Shown: positions 9,339 through 18,959, counted from the first letter of the stretch. The stretch is DNA of 64,000 nucleotides from Sphingobium herbicidovorans (GCF_002080435.1 NZ_CP020538.1:2165501-2229500), one strand, 5' to 3'. Notes: generated from the sequence alone by a model not told the origin. Translations and numbers: made by a program.

Positions 9339-9923
9339 TCAGCGCGACGCGCCGGGCACCCATTTGACGTCGCCCGCGCCATTGCCGTTCAGGCGGCGCG
9401 CGAGAACGAACAGCAGGTCGGAAAGGCGATTGAGATAGGCGAGCGCCTGTGGATTGAGCGCGACCTCCGCCGCGGCGGCCGTTGCGCTACGTTCAGCCCG
9501 GCGCGTGATGGCGCGGGCAAGATGGACAGCGGCGGCGGCGGCCGATCCGCCGGGCAGGATGAAGCTGTCGAGCGGTTGCAGATCGGCGTTCATCGCATCG
9601 ATCTGCCCCTCAAGTCGCTCCACCTGGCTGGCGATGATGCGCAGCGCCCATGGTTCGTCCTCACCCTCTGGCATGGGCGTGGCCAGGTCCGCACCAAGAT
9701 CGAACAGGTCATTCTGAACCATGGTAAGCCAGTCAGCTTCCGGCGCCTTGCCGATTGCCACAATGGCGAGCCCGATTGCGCTGTTCGCTTCATCGACGTC
9801 GCCCACTGCCTGCATGCGCGGCGCGTGCTTGGGCAGGCGCGATCCATCGACAAGGCCGGTGGTGCCCGCGTCGCCGGTGCGGGTGTATATCTTGTTGAGC
9901 TTCACCATGAGCGGATCAGCCAT
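9339..9923 (-). CDS. Cob(I)alamin adenosyltransferase, PduO type
   Basis: A PduO/MMAB-type ATP:corrinoid adenosyltransferase of 194 residues that makes adenosylcobalamin from cob(I)alamin. The N-terminal ATP-binding signature TRTGDAGTTGLVDGSR is at residues 14-29. The helix carrying RRAERS near residue 140 and the LNRLSDLLFVLAR stretch near the end are characteristic. The start ATG overlaps the stop of the HIG1 gene (ATGGCTGA), so translation is probably coupled; a second ATG six codons in is possible. The gene would serve methylmalonyl-CoA mutase or another B12 enzyme outside the window. Confidence 0.92.
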   Translation of the reverse strand: MADPLMVKLNKIYTRTGDAGTTGLVDGSRLPKHAPRMQAVGDVDEANSAIGLAIVAIGKAPEADWLTMVQNDLFDLGADLATPMPEGEDEPWALRIIASQVERLEGQIDAMNADLQPLDSFILPGGSAAAAAVHLARAITRRAERSATAAAAEVALNPQALAYLNRLSDLLFVLARRLNGNGAGDVKWVPGASR

Positions 9924-10149
9924 TGCCCTTCATCAGCAGCAGGATCGCCACGATGATGATCGCCGCCGCCTGGAACAGGATGCGGTTCATCATCATCTTG
10001 TTCTGCTTGAGGCTGGAGGCGCTGGGCCCATCGTCGGGCGCATTCAGCTGCTCCTTGGAAGCCTGCAGAAAGGCGATGATGCCACGGATCAGCGCGAACA
10101 GGGTCGCGGCCATGGCGAGGATGAGGGCAATGACAAGAACTGTATTCAT
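9916..10149 (-). CDS. HIG1 domain / twin transmembrane helix protein
   Basis: A 77-residue membrane protein with two hydrophobic helices (about residues 3-25 and 56-73) joined by a polar loop that contains SSLKQNKMMMNRILFQ, the pattern of the HIG1 family. Mitochondrial HIG1 proteins associate with respiratory supercomplexes; bacterial members are short and little studied. In alpha-proteobacteria this gene commonly sits before the PduO-type adenosyltransferase, as here, with overlapping ends. The reason for that pairing is not known. Confidence 0.8.
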   Translation of the reverse strand: MNTVLVIALILAMAATLFALIRGIIAFLQASKEQLNAPDDGPSASSLKQNKMMMNRILFQAAAIIIVAILLLMKGNG

Positions 10150-10158
10150 GGCGCGAAT

Positions 10159-11070
10159 CTAGGCTTTGGCCAGTGAAATGCCAACTGGAAAGGTCGCGTT
10201 GCGCAGATCGGTCGCCAGGCGCTGCGGATCGACGCCTTGCGCCCGCAAATCCGCGATCGCGATCGATCCGTCCCGTTTGGCAAGCCGCCTGCCATCGGCC
10301 CCGACCAGCAGCGGATGATGGCAGTAAACAGGCGATGGCAGGCCGAGCAACGCCTGGAGCAGCCGGTGGATATGGGTGGCGGCAAACAGGTCCGCCCCGC
10401 GCAGCACATGGGTCACGCCCATAGCGGCATCATCGAGGGTGCAGGAAAGATGGTAGCTGGCCGGTGCGTCCTTGCGCGCGAGAACGACGTCTCCGGCGCT
10501 CAGCGGATCGGCTGGCATGACTTCGGCTTTGACTGGCTCCGCCCCGGCGGGAGGGAAGGGCAGATTTCTCCACTCCAGAGGGCCGGTTTGCGCCACCGCC
10601 TTCGCCATGTCGAGGCGCCAGGCGTGGGATTGCCCAGCGGCGATCCGCTCGCCGCGTTCGGCGGCGGACAAGGTTCGGCAGGCGCCGGGATAGATGGGGC
10701 CTTCGGGACCATGGGGCGCGGTCGCGCTCGCAGCGATGTCGGCGCGGGTGCAGAAGCAGGGATAAAGCAGGCCTTGAGCGCGCAGGTTCGCCAGCGCGAT
10801 TGCATAGTCGTCCAGCCGGGTCGATTGAAAGACGATCTCTCCATCCCACCCGACCCCCAACCAGTTGAGGTCGTCGATTATGGCCGCGACATGCTCCGGG
10901 CGGCTGCGCGTACCATCGATATCCTCGATCCGAAGGCGAAACGAGCCGCCATTCGCGCGGGCCAGGTCCATGGCCAGCAGGGCCGACCAGCCATGGCCGA
11001 TATGGAGCCTGCCGGTAGGGCTTGGCGCGAAGCGAGTCACCATATGCTGTGGCAAGAGGGAAAGCGTCAT
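10159..11070 (-). CDS. gluQ: Glutamyl-Q tRNA(Asp) synthetase
   Basis: GluQRS attaches glutamate to the queuosine base at the wobble position of tRNA(Asp). The 303-residue protein is the catalytic half of a glutamyl-tRNA synthetase without the anticodon-binding domain, which separates it from GltX (about 470 residues). The HIGH motif is in SPTGRLHIGHG near residue 20. The zinc ligands are in PCFCTRADI and GPIYPGACR, and a KMSKS-like GRRLAKRDGS lies near residue 260. AAGGG precedes the ATG. It shares a direction with the HIG1 gene ten bases downstream and is divergent from the HNH gene. Confidence 0.93.
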   Translation of the reverse strand: MTLSLLPQHMVTRFAPSPTGRLHIGHGWSALLAMDLARANGGSFRLRIEDIDGTRSRPEHVAAIIDDLNWLGVGWDGEIVFQSTRLDDYAIALANLRAQGLLYPCFCTRADIAASATAPHGPEGPIYPGACRTLSAAERGERIAAGQSHAWRLDMAKAVAQTGPLEWRNLPFPPAGAEPVKAEVMPADPLSAGDVVLARKDAPASYHLSCTLDDAAMGVTHVLRGADLFAATHIHRLLQALLGLPSPVYCHHPLLVGADGRRLAKRDGSIAIADLRAQGVDPQRLATDLRNATFPVGISLAKA

Positions 11071-11164
11071 ACAGGCCCTTGACGGGTCGGGGTGGTTAAT
11101 GCTGTCATGTTGCCGTCACGTTCCTGATCAATCAGGGCATGGCAATGGGGGTTTGAGGGTTCTT

Positions 11165-11731
11165 ATGTACCATCCCGACCTGATACGGCACCCGGAAAAC
11201 TGTCCGGCACTGGTCCTGAACGCAGACTATACGCCGTTAAGCTATTATCCCTTGAGCCTTTGGCCCTGGCAAACCGCCATCAAGGCCGTTTTCCTGGAAC
11301 GGGTGGACATCGTCGCCAGCTATGAACGGGAAGTCCACAGCCCCAGCCTGCAGATGAAAATCCCTTCGGTCATCGCGCTCAAGCAATATGTGAAACAGTC
11401 CGAGCATCCTGCCTTTACCCGGTTCAACCTGTTTCTGCGCGATCGCTTCGCCTGCCAATATTGCGGATCGCAGAGCGACCTGACTTTCGACCATGTCATT
11501 CCCCGTCGCGCGGGCGGGCGCACGACCTGGGAAAATGTCGCGACCGCCTGTTCGCCCTGCAACCTGAAAAAAGGCGGGCGCACGCCCAGGGAAGCGCATA
11601 TGCAGCTGCACGTGACGCCGATCCGTCCGACCAGTTGGCAATTGCAGGAACATGGCCGCGCCTTTCCACCCAACTATCTGCATGAAAGCTGGCGTGACTG
11701 GCTATATTGGGATGTCGAACTGCTGGCCTGA
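11165..11731 (+). CDS. HNH endonuclease family protein
   Basis: A 188-residue protein with a C-terminal HNH nuclease fold: paired zinc ligands CQYCG (near residue 97) and CSPCN, with the catalytic histidine in TFDHVIPRRAGG. The N-terminal part (LNADYTPLSYYPLSLWPW) is conserved in the single-copy HNH proteins found across alpha-proteobacteria, whose role is undetermined but probably housekeeping. The ATG at 11165 has GAGGG seven bases upstream; the frame is open further upstream but without a better start. It is convergent with the Crp/Fnr gene. Confidence 0.88.
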   Translation: MYHPDLIRHPENCPALVLNADYTPLSYYPLSLWPWQTAIKAVFLERVDIVASYEREVHSPSLQMKIPSVIALKQYVKQSEHPAFTRFNLFLRDRFACQYCGSQSDLTFDHVIPRRAGGRTTWENVATACSPCNLKKGGRTPREAHMQLHVTPIRPTSWQLQEHGRAFPPNYLHESWRDWLYWDVELLA

Positions 11732-11754
11732 ACGGATGAGCGGCGACGGTTTCG

Positions 11755-12495
11755 TCACCCGCAACCCAGCGCGGGGATCCAGTCCAGATCGATATCCTTG
11801 TGCCGATTGGTATAATGGCCGATTTCTTCCAGCCGGGCGATGTCGAGCAGCGTGATGCGTCCGTTCGATCGGCTGATCAGCCCTTCCTGTTCCATCTGAC
11901 GCACCATGCGGTTCACATGAACGGAGGTGAGGCCAATCGCGTCGCCAATCTCTTCCTGCGTCAGGCGGAGATCGAAGCTGTCGGTAATCCCGTCGTCGGT
12001 GACGCGCAGCCTGTCGAATATGTCCAGCAGAAAGGACGCGACACGGGCCTTGGCCGACGTCCGCCCAAGTGACGCAAGCCGGTCGGTCAGCGCGACCTTT
12101 TCCGAATTGGACAGCAGGAACAGCAGCGCGGCGACGCGGGGATATTCCTCCAGCAGACGGCGCAGGGCGTGCTTGTCGAACGGACAGACGATCGCGTCGG
12201 TCAAGGCCACCAGCGATTCCGGCGCCTTGCTGTAGATGGTGCTGGCCGACCCGATGAAGTCCCCTGGGAAATAGACCCTCAGGATCTGGCGGCTGCCATC
12301 GGGCAGGATGACGAAGCTCATCACCCGGCCTTCGCGCAGCACGAACAATTCCGTAACCGTTTCATTGACCCGCTGGATCATCGCGCCGCGCTTAACCTTG
12401 CGTGGGTTCTCTTCCAATCTTGTCAGCGCATTTCTTTCCGCATCCGAAAGGGTTACGTTTTTCGCCAGCCTTTCCGCGAAACAACTCGTCGCCAC
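11755..12495 (-). CDS. Crp/Fnr family transcriptional regulator
   Basis: About 246 residues: an N-terminal cyclic-nucleotide-binding-type beta-barrel ([15 protein letters not shown]) and a C-terminal winged helix with the recognition helix in [24 protein letters not shown] near residue 200. The N-terminus lacks the four-cysteine cluster of oxygen-sensing Fnr, so an Fe-S sensor is unlikely and the ligand is unknown. The GTG at 12495 is preferred because AAGGTG lies five bases upstream; a TTG one codon earlier is possible. It is divergent from murA across about 200 bases that must hold both promoters. Confidence 0.88.
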   Translation of the reverse strand: MATSCFAERLAKNVTLSDAERNALTRLEENPRKVKRGAMIQRVNETVTELFVLREGRVMSFVILPDGSRQILRVYFPGDFIGSASTIYSKAPESLVALTDAIVCPFDKHALRRLLEEYPRVAALLFLLSNSEKVALTDRLASLGRTSAKARVASFLLDIFDRLRVTDDGITDSFDLRLTQEEIGDAIGLTSVHVNRMVRQMEQEGLISRSNGRITLLDIARLEEIGHYTNRHKDIDLDWIPALGCG

Positions 12496-12702
12496 CAAAG
12501 CACCTTTTTTAAAATTGTCGTTACGATGGCAAAACGCCCCTTGCGTCTTTTGGCTGCATTTACGGGCGCTGCACTAAACTCGATCAACATCGCGCGGGCG
12601 AAGGTGAAATGTTTCCACAATCTATTCAGGAGGTGGCGACCGGGCTGCCGCTGGCCTTGTCCCGCCTTGCGCGGGATGGAATTAACGTTAAGAACCCAGC
12701 CG

Positions 12703-13986
12703 ATGGACCGCATTATCATTCGCGGCGGCAAAGTGTTGAGCGGCCGCCTTCCCATTTCCGGTGCGAAGAACGCCGCGCTGACGCTGCTGCCCTGTGCATT
12801 GCTGACCGACGAGCCGGTTACGCTGCGCAATCTGCCGCGCCTGGCGGACGTCGATAGTTTCGGGCATCTGCTGAACCAGCTGGGCGTTTCGACGATGATC
12901 GAAGGCGCGCGGCCGGAGGATTTCGGGCGGGTGATGACCCTGCGCGCGGGCCGGGTTACCTCGACCGAAGCGCCCTATGACATCGTGCGCAAGATGCGCG
13001 CGTCGATTCTGGTGCTGGGGCCGTTGCTGGCGCGCGCAGGCGAAGCGCGGGTTTCCTTGCCCGGCGGCTGCGCGATCGGCAACCGACCCATCGACCTGCA
13101 CCTGAAGGCGCTGGAAGCGTTCGGCGCGATCATCGAGATAAATGCAGGCTATGTCCGCGCCAGCGCGCCTGATGGCGGCTTGCCGGGTGGCATCTACACA
13201 TTCCCTGTCGTGTCGGTTGGCGCGACAGAAAATGCGGTGATGGCGGCGGTGCTGGCCAAGGGCACCTGCATCCTGGAAAATGCCGCGCGCGAACCGGAAA
13301 TCGTCGATCTGTGCAAATTGCTGATCGCGATGGGCGCCGATATCGAAGGCGTGGGGACCGACAAACTCACGATCCACGGCCGCGACCGGCTGCATGGCGC
13401 AACCTACAGCGTCATGCCCGATCGGATCGAAGCGGGCAGCTATGCCTGCGCCGCGGCGATAACCGGCGGCTCGCTGGAACTGGCGGGCGCATGCGCTGAC
13501 GACATGCACGCGATCCTGGCCGCCTTGCGCGATGCAGGCGTGCAGGTCGATGAACTCAAGGACGGCATCCGAGTGTCGGCCAACGGCAAGCTGAAGCCCC
13601 TGACGCTATCGACCGCGCCATTCCCCGCCTTTCCGACGGATATGCAGGCGCAGTTCATGGCGATGCTGACCAAGGCGGACGGTGCGTCGGTGCTGACCGA
13701 AACCATATTCGAAAACCGCTACATGCATGTGCCGGAACTGGCGCGCATGGGGGCTGACATCGGCGTGAACGGGCGCACCGCGGTCGTGCGCGGCGTCGAC
13801 AGGCTGGTCGGCGCACCCGTCATGGCCACGGACCTGCGCGCTTCGATGAGCCTGATCCTTGCCGGACTGGCGGCGGAGGGAGAGACGCAGGTCAATCGCG
13901 TCTATCATCTCGATCGCGGCTATGAGCGGCTGGAGGAAAAGCTGTCGGCCGTGGGCGCCGACATCGAACGGGTCAGCGATGGCTGA
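12703..13986 (+). CDS. murA: UDP-N-acetylglucosamine 1-carboxyvinyltransferase MurA
   Basis: MurA transfers enolpyruvate from PEP to UDP-GlcNAc, the first committed step of peptidoglycan synthesis in the cytoplasm. The 427-residue protein has the family length. The N-terminal [19 protein letters not shown] stretch and the PEP-reactive loop with the catalytic cysteine ([13 protein letters not shown], Cys about 123) are present, so the enzyme should be fosfomycin-sensitive. The ATG at 12703 fits the family start; an in-frame ATG nine codons earlier is possible. Its stop overlaps the start of the sensor kinase gene. Confidence 0.97.
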   Translation: MDRIIIRGGKVLSGRLPISGAKNAALTLLPCALLTDEPVTLRNLPRLADVDSFGHLLNQLGVSTMIEGARPEDFGRVMTLRAGRVTSTEAPYDIVRKMRASILVLGPLLARAGEARVSLPGGCAIGNRPIDLHLKALEAFGAIIEINAGYVRASAPDGGLPGGIYTFPVVSVGATENAVMAAVLAKGTCILENAAREPEIVDLCKLLIAMGADIEGVGTDKLTIHGRDRLHGATYSVMPDRIEAGSYACAAAITGGSLELAGACADDMHAILAALRDAGVQVDELKDGIRVSANGKLKPLTLSTAPFPAFPTDMQAQFMAMLTKADGASVLTETIFENRYMHVPELARMGADIGVNGRTAVVRGVDRLVGAPVMATDLRASMSLILAGLAAEGETQVNRVYHLDRGYERLEEKLSAVGADIERVSDG

Positions 13987-15502
13987 CGGCCGGGGGCTGG
14001 AGACGGATCGCGCCGCTCTGTTGGCGCATTATGATCTGGACGCCGGCGGCTTTCGCACGCTGGACCAGATAATCGATTTTGCTGCGGCGCTTTGCGAAGC
14101 GCCAATCGCGCTTGTGAGCATCGTCGAGGATGATCGCCAGCGGTTCCTGGCGAGAACCGGACTGGATGCGGAGGAAACGCCGCGCGACGTCTCATTTTGC
14201 GCGCATGCGATGCACGGCAGCGACATATTCGTCGTTCCCGACGCCCGGATGGACCCCCGCTTCGCCGCCAATGCGCTGGTAACCGGGCCGCCCCACATCC
14301 GTTTCTATGCAGGCGCGCCGCTTATGGACGGCGAGAGCATGCCGCTGGGCGCGCTGTGCGTCATCGACGATCAGCCGCGCGACGACCTGACGGCGTTGCA
14401 GCGGCAGGGCCTGTCGCTGCTCGCGCATCAGGTGATGGTGGAGCTGGAGGGAAGGCGTCGCGACCGGGAGGTGATCGCTCGCCAGGCCAGGGACGCCCAG
14501 GCGGTAGCCGAAAGCGACCGGCTGTTCCGCACCTTGGCGGACGCCATGCCGCAGATGGTCTGGTCGACGCTGCCCGATGGCTATCACGACTATTATAATG
14601 CCCGCTGGTATGAATATACCGGCGTTCCGCACGGATCGACCGATGGGGAGGGTTGGAGCGGCAATTTCCACCCGGACGATCGCGAAGCGGCCTGGCCGCG
14701 CTGGCGTCATTCGCTGGAAACCGGCGAGCCTTATGAGATTGAATATCGCCTTCGCCATCATAGCGGCGAATATCGATGGACGTTGGGCAGGGCGCTGCCG
14801 ATCCGCGATGACGAAGGCAGGATCACGCGCTGGATCGGCACCTGCACCGAAATCCACGAGCAAAAATTGATGATGGAGGAGCGCGAGATCATCGCGCATG
14901 AACTGTCACACCGGATCAAGAATATCTTTTCGGTGATATCGGGCCTGATCGGCCTGTCAGCGCGTCAGAATCCGGAAATTCGCTCCGTGGCGGACGACCT
15001 TCGCGCCCGGATCATGGCGCTTGGCCGCGCGCATGATTTCGTCCGGCCGCATGATGCGGACGAGCAGGGCGAGCTTCAGCGGGGGCGATTGCGCGGAATA
15101 TTGGAGCAGATTTTTGCCCCCTATGACGACGCAGGCAAGAGCCGCTTCATATTTTCAGGGGAAAATCCGGCCATCGACGACCGGTCGGCCACGCCGCTGG
15201 CGCTGCTGTTCCATGAACTCGCCACCAACGCCGCCAAATATGGCGCACTGTCCGTCCCGCAGGGGCGCGTCCATGTCAATGTGCGGGGCGAGGATGCCGA
15301 TGTTCGCGTCGATTGGCGCGAGGAAGGCGGACCAAGGGTCGAACCGTCTGGTGAAGAGGGCTTTGGCACCCGCCTCATGCAACTTACCGCAGAACGGCAG
15401 CTGGGCGGGCGGATGCGGCGGGACTGGCGGCCCGAGGGCCTGCTGGTCAGCCTGTGGATCCCATCCCGTTCCATGAGCCGGACGGTGGCGGGAAAGGTGT
15501 GA
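13979..15502 (+). CDS. HWE-family sensor histidine kinase with GAF and PAS domains
   Basis: A soluble 507-residue kinase. A GAF domain covers about residues 20-165 ([29 protein letters not shown]), and a PAS domain with PAC motif covers about 180-300 ([25 protein letters not shown]). An HWE transmitter follows, with its phospho-accepting histidine in HELSHRIKN near residue 307 and the ATP-binding N-box in [17 protein letters not shown] kinases dominate alpha-proteobacterial light, redox and general stress signalling. There are no membrane helices, so the signal is cytoplasmic. The ATG overlaps the murA stop. The 3' end overlaps the convergent response regulator by 56 bases. Confidence 0.92.
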   Translation: MADGRGLETDRAALLAHYDLDAGGFRTLDQIIDFAAALCEAPIALVSIVEDDRQRFLARTGLDAEETPRDVSFCAHAMHGSDIFVVPDARMDPRFAANALVTGPPHIRFYAGAPLMDGESMPLGALCVIDDQPRDDLTALQRQGLSLLAHQVMVELEGRRRDREVIARQARDAQAVAESDRLFRTLADAMPQMVWSTLPDGYHDYYNARWYEYTGVPHGSTDGEGWSGNFHPDDREAAWPRWRHSLETGEPYEIEYRLRHHSGEYRWTLGRALPIRDDEGRITRWIGTCTEIHEQKLMMEEREIIAHELSHRIKNIFSVISGLIGLSARQNPEIRSVADDLRARIMALGRAHDFVRPHDADEQGELQRGRLRGILEQIFAPYDDAGKSRFIFSGENPAIDDRSATPLALLFHELATNAAKYGALSVPQGRVHVNVRGEDADVRVDWREEGGPRVEPSGEEGFGTRLMQLTAERQLGGRMRRDWRPEGLLVSLWIPSRSMSRTVAGKV

Positions 15503-15884
15503 AGCCGTATATTTCGGCGCTTTCCAGGTCATTTTGATTGGAAGCGACGAGGCGGAGCGTCGCGGCGATGCTCTGCGGGCGGAACGGTTTGGTGATGACC
15601 CCCAGCGCCGCTTCGGATGCGGCGCCGATCTGGGCAGGGTTCGCCGTCACATAGATGACGCGCACGCCATATTGCGCGGCGAGCTCCATGCCGATGGATG
15701 GCCCCGTGGGTCCGTCCCGAAGGTTGAGGTCAACCAGCGCGATGTCGCAATCGGCCGCAGCGATGAGCGCGCTTTCCCGGTCGGCTGCAATGGCGCTGAC
15801 CGAGAAACCGGCATCCTCGACGATCTGTTCGATTTCCAGCGCGACGAAAATTTCGTCTTCTACAATCAGGACCTTTTTGCTCAT
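15447..15884 (-). CDS. Single-domain response regulator
   Basis: A 145-residue receiver domain without an output domain. The acidic pair is in VEDEIF near the N-terminus, the phospho-acceptor aspartate is in IALVDLNLRDG near residue 52, the conserved Thr is in VIYVTANP, and the Lys is in GVITKPF. After the receiver comes a proline/glycine-rich tail encoded within the overlap with the kinase gene. The ATG at 15884 is chosen because the receiver begins there (MSKKVLIVEDE). It faces the HWE kinase and is the obvious partner. Without an output domain it probably works as a phosphate sink or by protein contact. Confidence 0.9.
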   Translation of the reverse strand: MSKKVLIVEDEIFVALEIEQIVEDAGFSVSAIAADRESALIAAADCDIALVDLNLRDGPTGPSIGMELAAQYGVRVIYVTANPAQIGAASEAALGVITKPFRPQSIAATLRLVASNQNDLESAEIYGFTPFPPPSGSWNGMGSTG

Positions 15885-15953
15885 GCCTCTGCCCACGATC
15901 TGGAGCCGATAAATGTCGGAACTGGCAGCTGGTTCCCTCAAAGGTCAAAAAAG

Positions 15954-16184
15954 TCAGGACGATGCTTCGTCCGTCTGGTTCGTCCAAAGCGTTTCGAAGC
16001 GCGTGCCGTGCATCAGCAGGACGGTGGCAGGGTAGCCGCCCTCGGCCGCCTTGCGCGCGGTATCGGTTGCATTTTCGACCGCCGCCTCTTGCGTCGCGAA
16101 GGGACCGAAATAGCGATTGTCCAGATTGATCTTCCAGACGCCTTCATGTTCAAGGACGATATAACGGGCATGGGGGAAGGACAT
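15954..16184 (-). CDS. Small conserved protein, DUF2188-like
   Basis: A 76-residue soluble protein. The pattern VLEHEGVWKINLDNRYFGPFATQEAA followed by an Ala-rich helix resembles the DUF2188 family, small alpha/beta proteins of unknown function. It lies three bases after the stop of the DNA glycosylase gene on the same strand, so the two are probably co-transcribed. No catalytic motif is seen. Confidence 0.65.
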   Translation of the reverse strand: MSFPHARYIVLEHEGVWKINLDNRYFGPFATQEAAVENATDTARKAAEGGYPATVLLMHGTRFETLWTNQTDEASS

Positions 16185-16187
16185 GGA

Positions 16188-16805
16188 TCAGATAACCTCT
16201 GTGTTATAATGGTGCCACGCCATGATGGCGGCGGCGCCTCTATGGGGACGCCAGCGATCTGCCAGCGCGCGTGTTTCCCGTTCGCTCGGCCGTTCGGGAA
16301 GGCCCAGCATCCGGCCAACCTCAATCTGGACGGCAAGGTCTCCTGCTGGCCAGACGTCCGGGCGACCCTCGGCGAAAAGCAGATAGATTTCCGCTGACCA
16401 CCGGCCAATCCCCTTGACCCGCGTCAACAGGGCGATTGCTTCTTCATCATCCTGTGGCAGGGCGTGCAGGTCCAGCCCGCCGCTCGTCACCAGTTCGGCG
16501 AGGCTGCGGGCATAGCCCTGTTTCTGCCGCGACAGCCCACAGGCGCGCAAGGCGTCGTAATCGCGGGCGAGCAACTCGCCTGGCGCACATCCTTCGCCCA
16601 GTTCCTGTCCCAGCTTCCGCCACACGGCTGCTGCTGCGGCGACGCTGACCTGCTGACCGACGATGGTGCGCAGCAGGGTTTCATATCCCGGCTCCCTCAT
16701 GCGCGGCGCGGGGTAGCCGACCCGCGCCAGCGCGGCGGCGAAACCGGGTTCGAGGACGGCAATCGCGTCCAGGCTGGCGCGCAGCTGCTCTGGGGTAGTC
16801 ACCAT
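16188..16805 (-). CDS. DNA-3-methyladenine glycosylase II, AlkA-like (HhH-GPD)
   Basis: A base-excision-repair glycosylase of about 205 residues that removes alkylated bases. The helix-hairpin-helix and Gly/Pro/Asp loop are in LTRVKGIGRWSAEIYLLFAEG, with the catalytic aspartate in VWPAGDLAVQ near residue 160. The N-terminal LLRTIVGQQVSVAAA is typical of the family. It lacks the N-terminal extension of E. coli AlkA (282 residues), as many short bacterial members do. The ATG at 16805 is chosen; a GTG at 16838 would add 11 residues. It is divergent from the ferredoxin gene. Confidence 0.9.
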   Translation of the reverse strand: MVTTPEQLRASLDAIAVLEPGFAAALARVGYPAPRMREPGYETLLRTIVGQQVSVAAAAAVWRKLGQELGEGCAPGELLARDYDALRACGLSRQKQGYARSLAELVTSGGLDLHALPQDDEEAIALLTRVKGIGRWSAEIYLLFAEGRPDVWPAGDLAVQIEVGRMLGLPERPSERETRALADRWRPHRGAAAIMAWHHYNTEVI

Positions 16806-16880
16806 GGTCTGCTGTTCCGGCTCTTGATTTATTGCCACCCCCGCCTATGAGCGGCGGGTGAATTGTTAGGATTGAGGTAC

Positions 16881-17198
16881 ATGCCTAAACTGATTGTGGT
16901 CAACCGTTCGGGTGAAGAGCAGGCCGTTGAGGGCGATAACGGCCTGTCGGTGATGGAAGTCATCCGTGACAATGGCTTTGACGAATTGCTGGCGCTGTGC
17001 GGCGGCTGCTGCTCCTGCGCGACCTGCCATGTCTATGTCGATCCCGCCTTCGCCGACAAGCTGCCCGCGATCAGCGAAGATGAGAACGACCTGCTCGACA
17101 GCTCCGACAATCGTAATGACAGCAGCCGCTTGTCCTGCCAGCTGGTGATGAGCGCGGAACTGGACGGTCTGCGCGTCACCATCGCGCCGGAAGACTGA
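16881..17198 (+). CDS. Adrenodoxin-type 2Fe-2S ferredoxin
   Basis: A 105-residue electron carrier with the Cx5CxxC...C pattern of adrenodoxin/putidaredoxin-type ferredoxins: [13 protein letters not shown] near residue 40 and the last ligand in RLSCQLVMS near residue 87. Such proteins feed cytochromes P450 or Fe-S assembly. The ATG at 16881 has GAGG four bases upstream. The cytochrome P450 at 34.8 kb is a possible client, but nothing in the local layout proves it. Confidence 0.93.
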   Translation: MPKLIVVNRSGEEQAVEGDNGLSVMEVIRDNGFDELLALCGGCCSCATCHVYVDPAFADKLPAISEDENDLLDSSDNRNDSSRLSCQLVMSAELDGLRVTIAPED

Positions 17199-17201
17199 AA
17201 T

Positions 17202-17221
17202 CCCCGCCGACGGGGCGCCCC
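17202..17221. terminator. Possible short hairpin between convergent genes
   Basis: CCCCG and CGGGG flank a four-base loop in the 23-base gap between the ferredoxin stop and the convergent lipoprotein stop. There is no T run, so this may serve as a weak bidirectional stop or be chance GC-rich sequence. Confidence 0.3.
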
Positions 17222-17968
17222 TTATCGGCTGACGCGCAGCGTCGCCGTGGGCGCCTCGCTGGTCAGCGGCGTCACTTTCCAGACGATCCGTTTGCCATCG
17301 GCCGTGCTTTGCGCGCCGTCTTCCTGATTCTGGCTGACGACTTCCGCGTTGGTGGTCAGCGTGAATGTGCCGTCGAGCGCCTTGGCCGCGTCGTCGCCCG
17401 GCCCGCTCTGGCCCATCGGCTCGCGGCTCTTGTCGAAATCGTTCGAATAGCCGGGCGCTTTTACCCGCACCCGATCATCGCCGCGCAGTTCGACGGCGAC
17501 GAAGGGCAGGACGATCTTGGCATCGCTGTTAAAGGGAAACAGGAAGGCGTGGGTGAGCCGCCCGCTGATCGCATAATCGATCTCGAAGCGGTTATTTCCC
17601 ATATAGCGGGCGGAGCGGAACCCCTTTTCCTTCGATAGCGCGGTCGCAATCGCCTGCATTTGGGCGTCGTCCCTTTTGTCGCGGCTGTTGTCGAAGGGGT
17701 CATCGTCGCCCTGTTGCAGCGCGGTCTTGCGCCAGGCGCTGTCCTTCTTTTCCGGCGCGCTGTCGCCAAGCGGGTCATTGCCCGGCGTGCCTGGAGAACT
17801 GCCCAGCCCCTTCATGTCGGACGACAATATTTCGCCCTTGTAGGTGAAGCTGAACTGCCGGTCGGCGCGGATGTCTAGCGTCGATTCGAACTTGCCCGGC
17901 GTGACCAGGCAAGCGCCCAGCATGAGGCAGCAGGCCAAAGCGCTGGCGGCGCGAAGAAAACCGGCCAT
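17222..17968 (-). CDS. Predicted lipoprotein of unknown function
   Basis: A 248-residue exported protein with a clear lipobox (CLMLGACLV) giving a lipidated cysteine near residue 20. The middle (about residues 55-100) is low-complexity, rich in Asp, Lys, Gly and Pro. The C-terminal part is beta-rich (FLFPFNSDAKIVLPFVAVEL). It is a recognisable type of sphingomonad lipoprotein, but no function is known to me. It is convergent with the ferredoxin and about 55 bases downstream of rlmB on the same strand. Confidence 0.75.
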   Translation of the reverse strand: MAGFLRAASALACCLMLGACLVTPGKFESTLDIRADRQFSFTYKGEILSSDMKGLGSSPGTPGNDPLGDSAPEKKDSAWRKTALQQGDDDPFDNSRDKRDDAQMQAIATALSKEKGFRSARYMGNNRFEIDYAISGRLTHAFLFPFNSDAKIVLPFVAVELRGDDRVRVKAPGYSNDFDKSREPMGQSGPGDDAAKALDGTFTLTTNAEVVSQNQEDGAQSTADGKRIVWKVTPLTSEAPTATLRVSR

Positions 17969-18024
17969 GTCGTCCCCCTTGTTCGCGTGCGCCTTTGGCG
18001 GAAGCGCAGCCTTTACCCTGGGCG

Positions 18025-18765
18025 CTACCGGCTGGCGGCCGCGTACAGGGCGATAGCGGCCGCATTGGAGACATTGAGGCTCTCCATCCGCGGGCTGATC
18101 GGCAGTTTAGCCAGAATATCGCAATGCGCCATGCTGTTGTGACGCAGCCCTTCGCCTTCCGCGCCCAGCACCAGCGCGACGCGCGAATCGCCGATTGCCT
18201 CGGCCAGGTTCGTATCCGCCTCGCCGTCCAGGCCGATGCGCCAATAGCCGGCTTCCGCAATCTCATCGAGGGCGCGGGCCAGGTTCACGACGCGTACCCA
18301 AGGTACGATTTCCAGGGCTCCCGACGCGGATCGAGCCAGGACGCCCGATTCAGGCGGCGCGTGGCGGTCCTGCGTCACGATGCAGAGCGCGTCGAAGGCC
18401 GCCGCCGAACGCAGGATCGCGCCGACATTATGCGGGTCAGTCACCTGATCCAGCACCAGCACCGGGCGCTTGTCGTCAACGCCCGCCTCCAGCGCGTCAC
18501 CCAGCCATACGTCGTCCAGCGGCTCGACCTCTGCGACGATGCCCTGGTGCGGCGCATCGGACGGCACCATGCGGCCAAGGTCGGCGACGTCGGCATAGAC
18601 GATGGGCAGGATCGGCGGCAGGTCGAGCGCGCCCAGCGCGTCCCGCGTCCCCCATATCTTGCGTACGACGCGATTGGGATTGGCCAGGGCCGCAATGACG
18701 GCATGGCGACCGTAAAAGCGGGGAAAGTTGCCCTTGGGCTTTGCGCTGCGTTGTCCTCTTTTCAT
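18025..18765 (-). CDS. rlmB: 23S rRNA (guanosine-2251-2'-O)-methyltransferase RlmB
   Basis: A SpoU-family (trefoil-knot) rRNA 2'-O-methyltransferase of 246 residues. The N-terminal substrate-binding part includes FYGRHAVIAALANP. The three SpoU motifs are present: DPHNVGAILRSA near residue 105, LVLGAEGEGL near residue 200, and PRMESLNVSNAAAIALY near the end. The ATG at 18765 is the family start; the frame stays open upstream across the antisense of the tRNA gene and is not coding there. RlmB is inferred over TrmH because of the N-terminal domain and motif spacing. Confidence 0.92.
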   Translation of the reverse strand: MKRGQRSAKPKGNFPRFYGRHAVIAALANPNRVVRKIWGTRDALGALDLPPILPIVYADVADLGRMVPSDAPHQGIVAEVEPLDDVWLGDALEAGVDDKRPVLVLDQVTDPHNVGAILRSAAAFDALCIVTQDRHAPPESGVLARSASGALEIVPWVRVVNLARALDEIAEAGYWRIGLDGEADTNLAEAIGDSRVALVLGAEGEGLRHNSMAHCDILAKLPISPRMESLNVSNAAAIALYAAASR

Positions 18766-18872
18766 GCAAGCGCTCTTTTCACATCGGACCATTGACAGGC
18801 AAGCCTCCTTTCGCCATTGAGCGCGCCTCCAGCGCGGTAAATGACGTTTTTTGTCTGCCGCGTAAGGGCACT

Positions 18873-18959
18873 GGACAGGTGGCCGAGTGGTTAAAGGCAG
18901 CAGACTGTAAATCTGCCCGGGTTTCCCGTACGCTGGTTCGAATCCAGCCCTGTCCACCA
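18873..18959 (+). tRNA. tRNA-Tyr, anticodon GTA
   Basis: An 87-base class II tRNA. The acceptor stem GGACAGG/CCTGTCC is perfect, and the genome encodes A plus CCA (18956-18959). The anticodon stem is CAGA/TCTG with GTA at 18907-18909. A long variable arm and the T loop (GGTTCGAATCC) follow. The long variable arm is expected for bacterial tRNA-Tyr. A promoter is not obvious. Confidence 0.98.
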
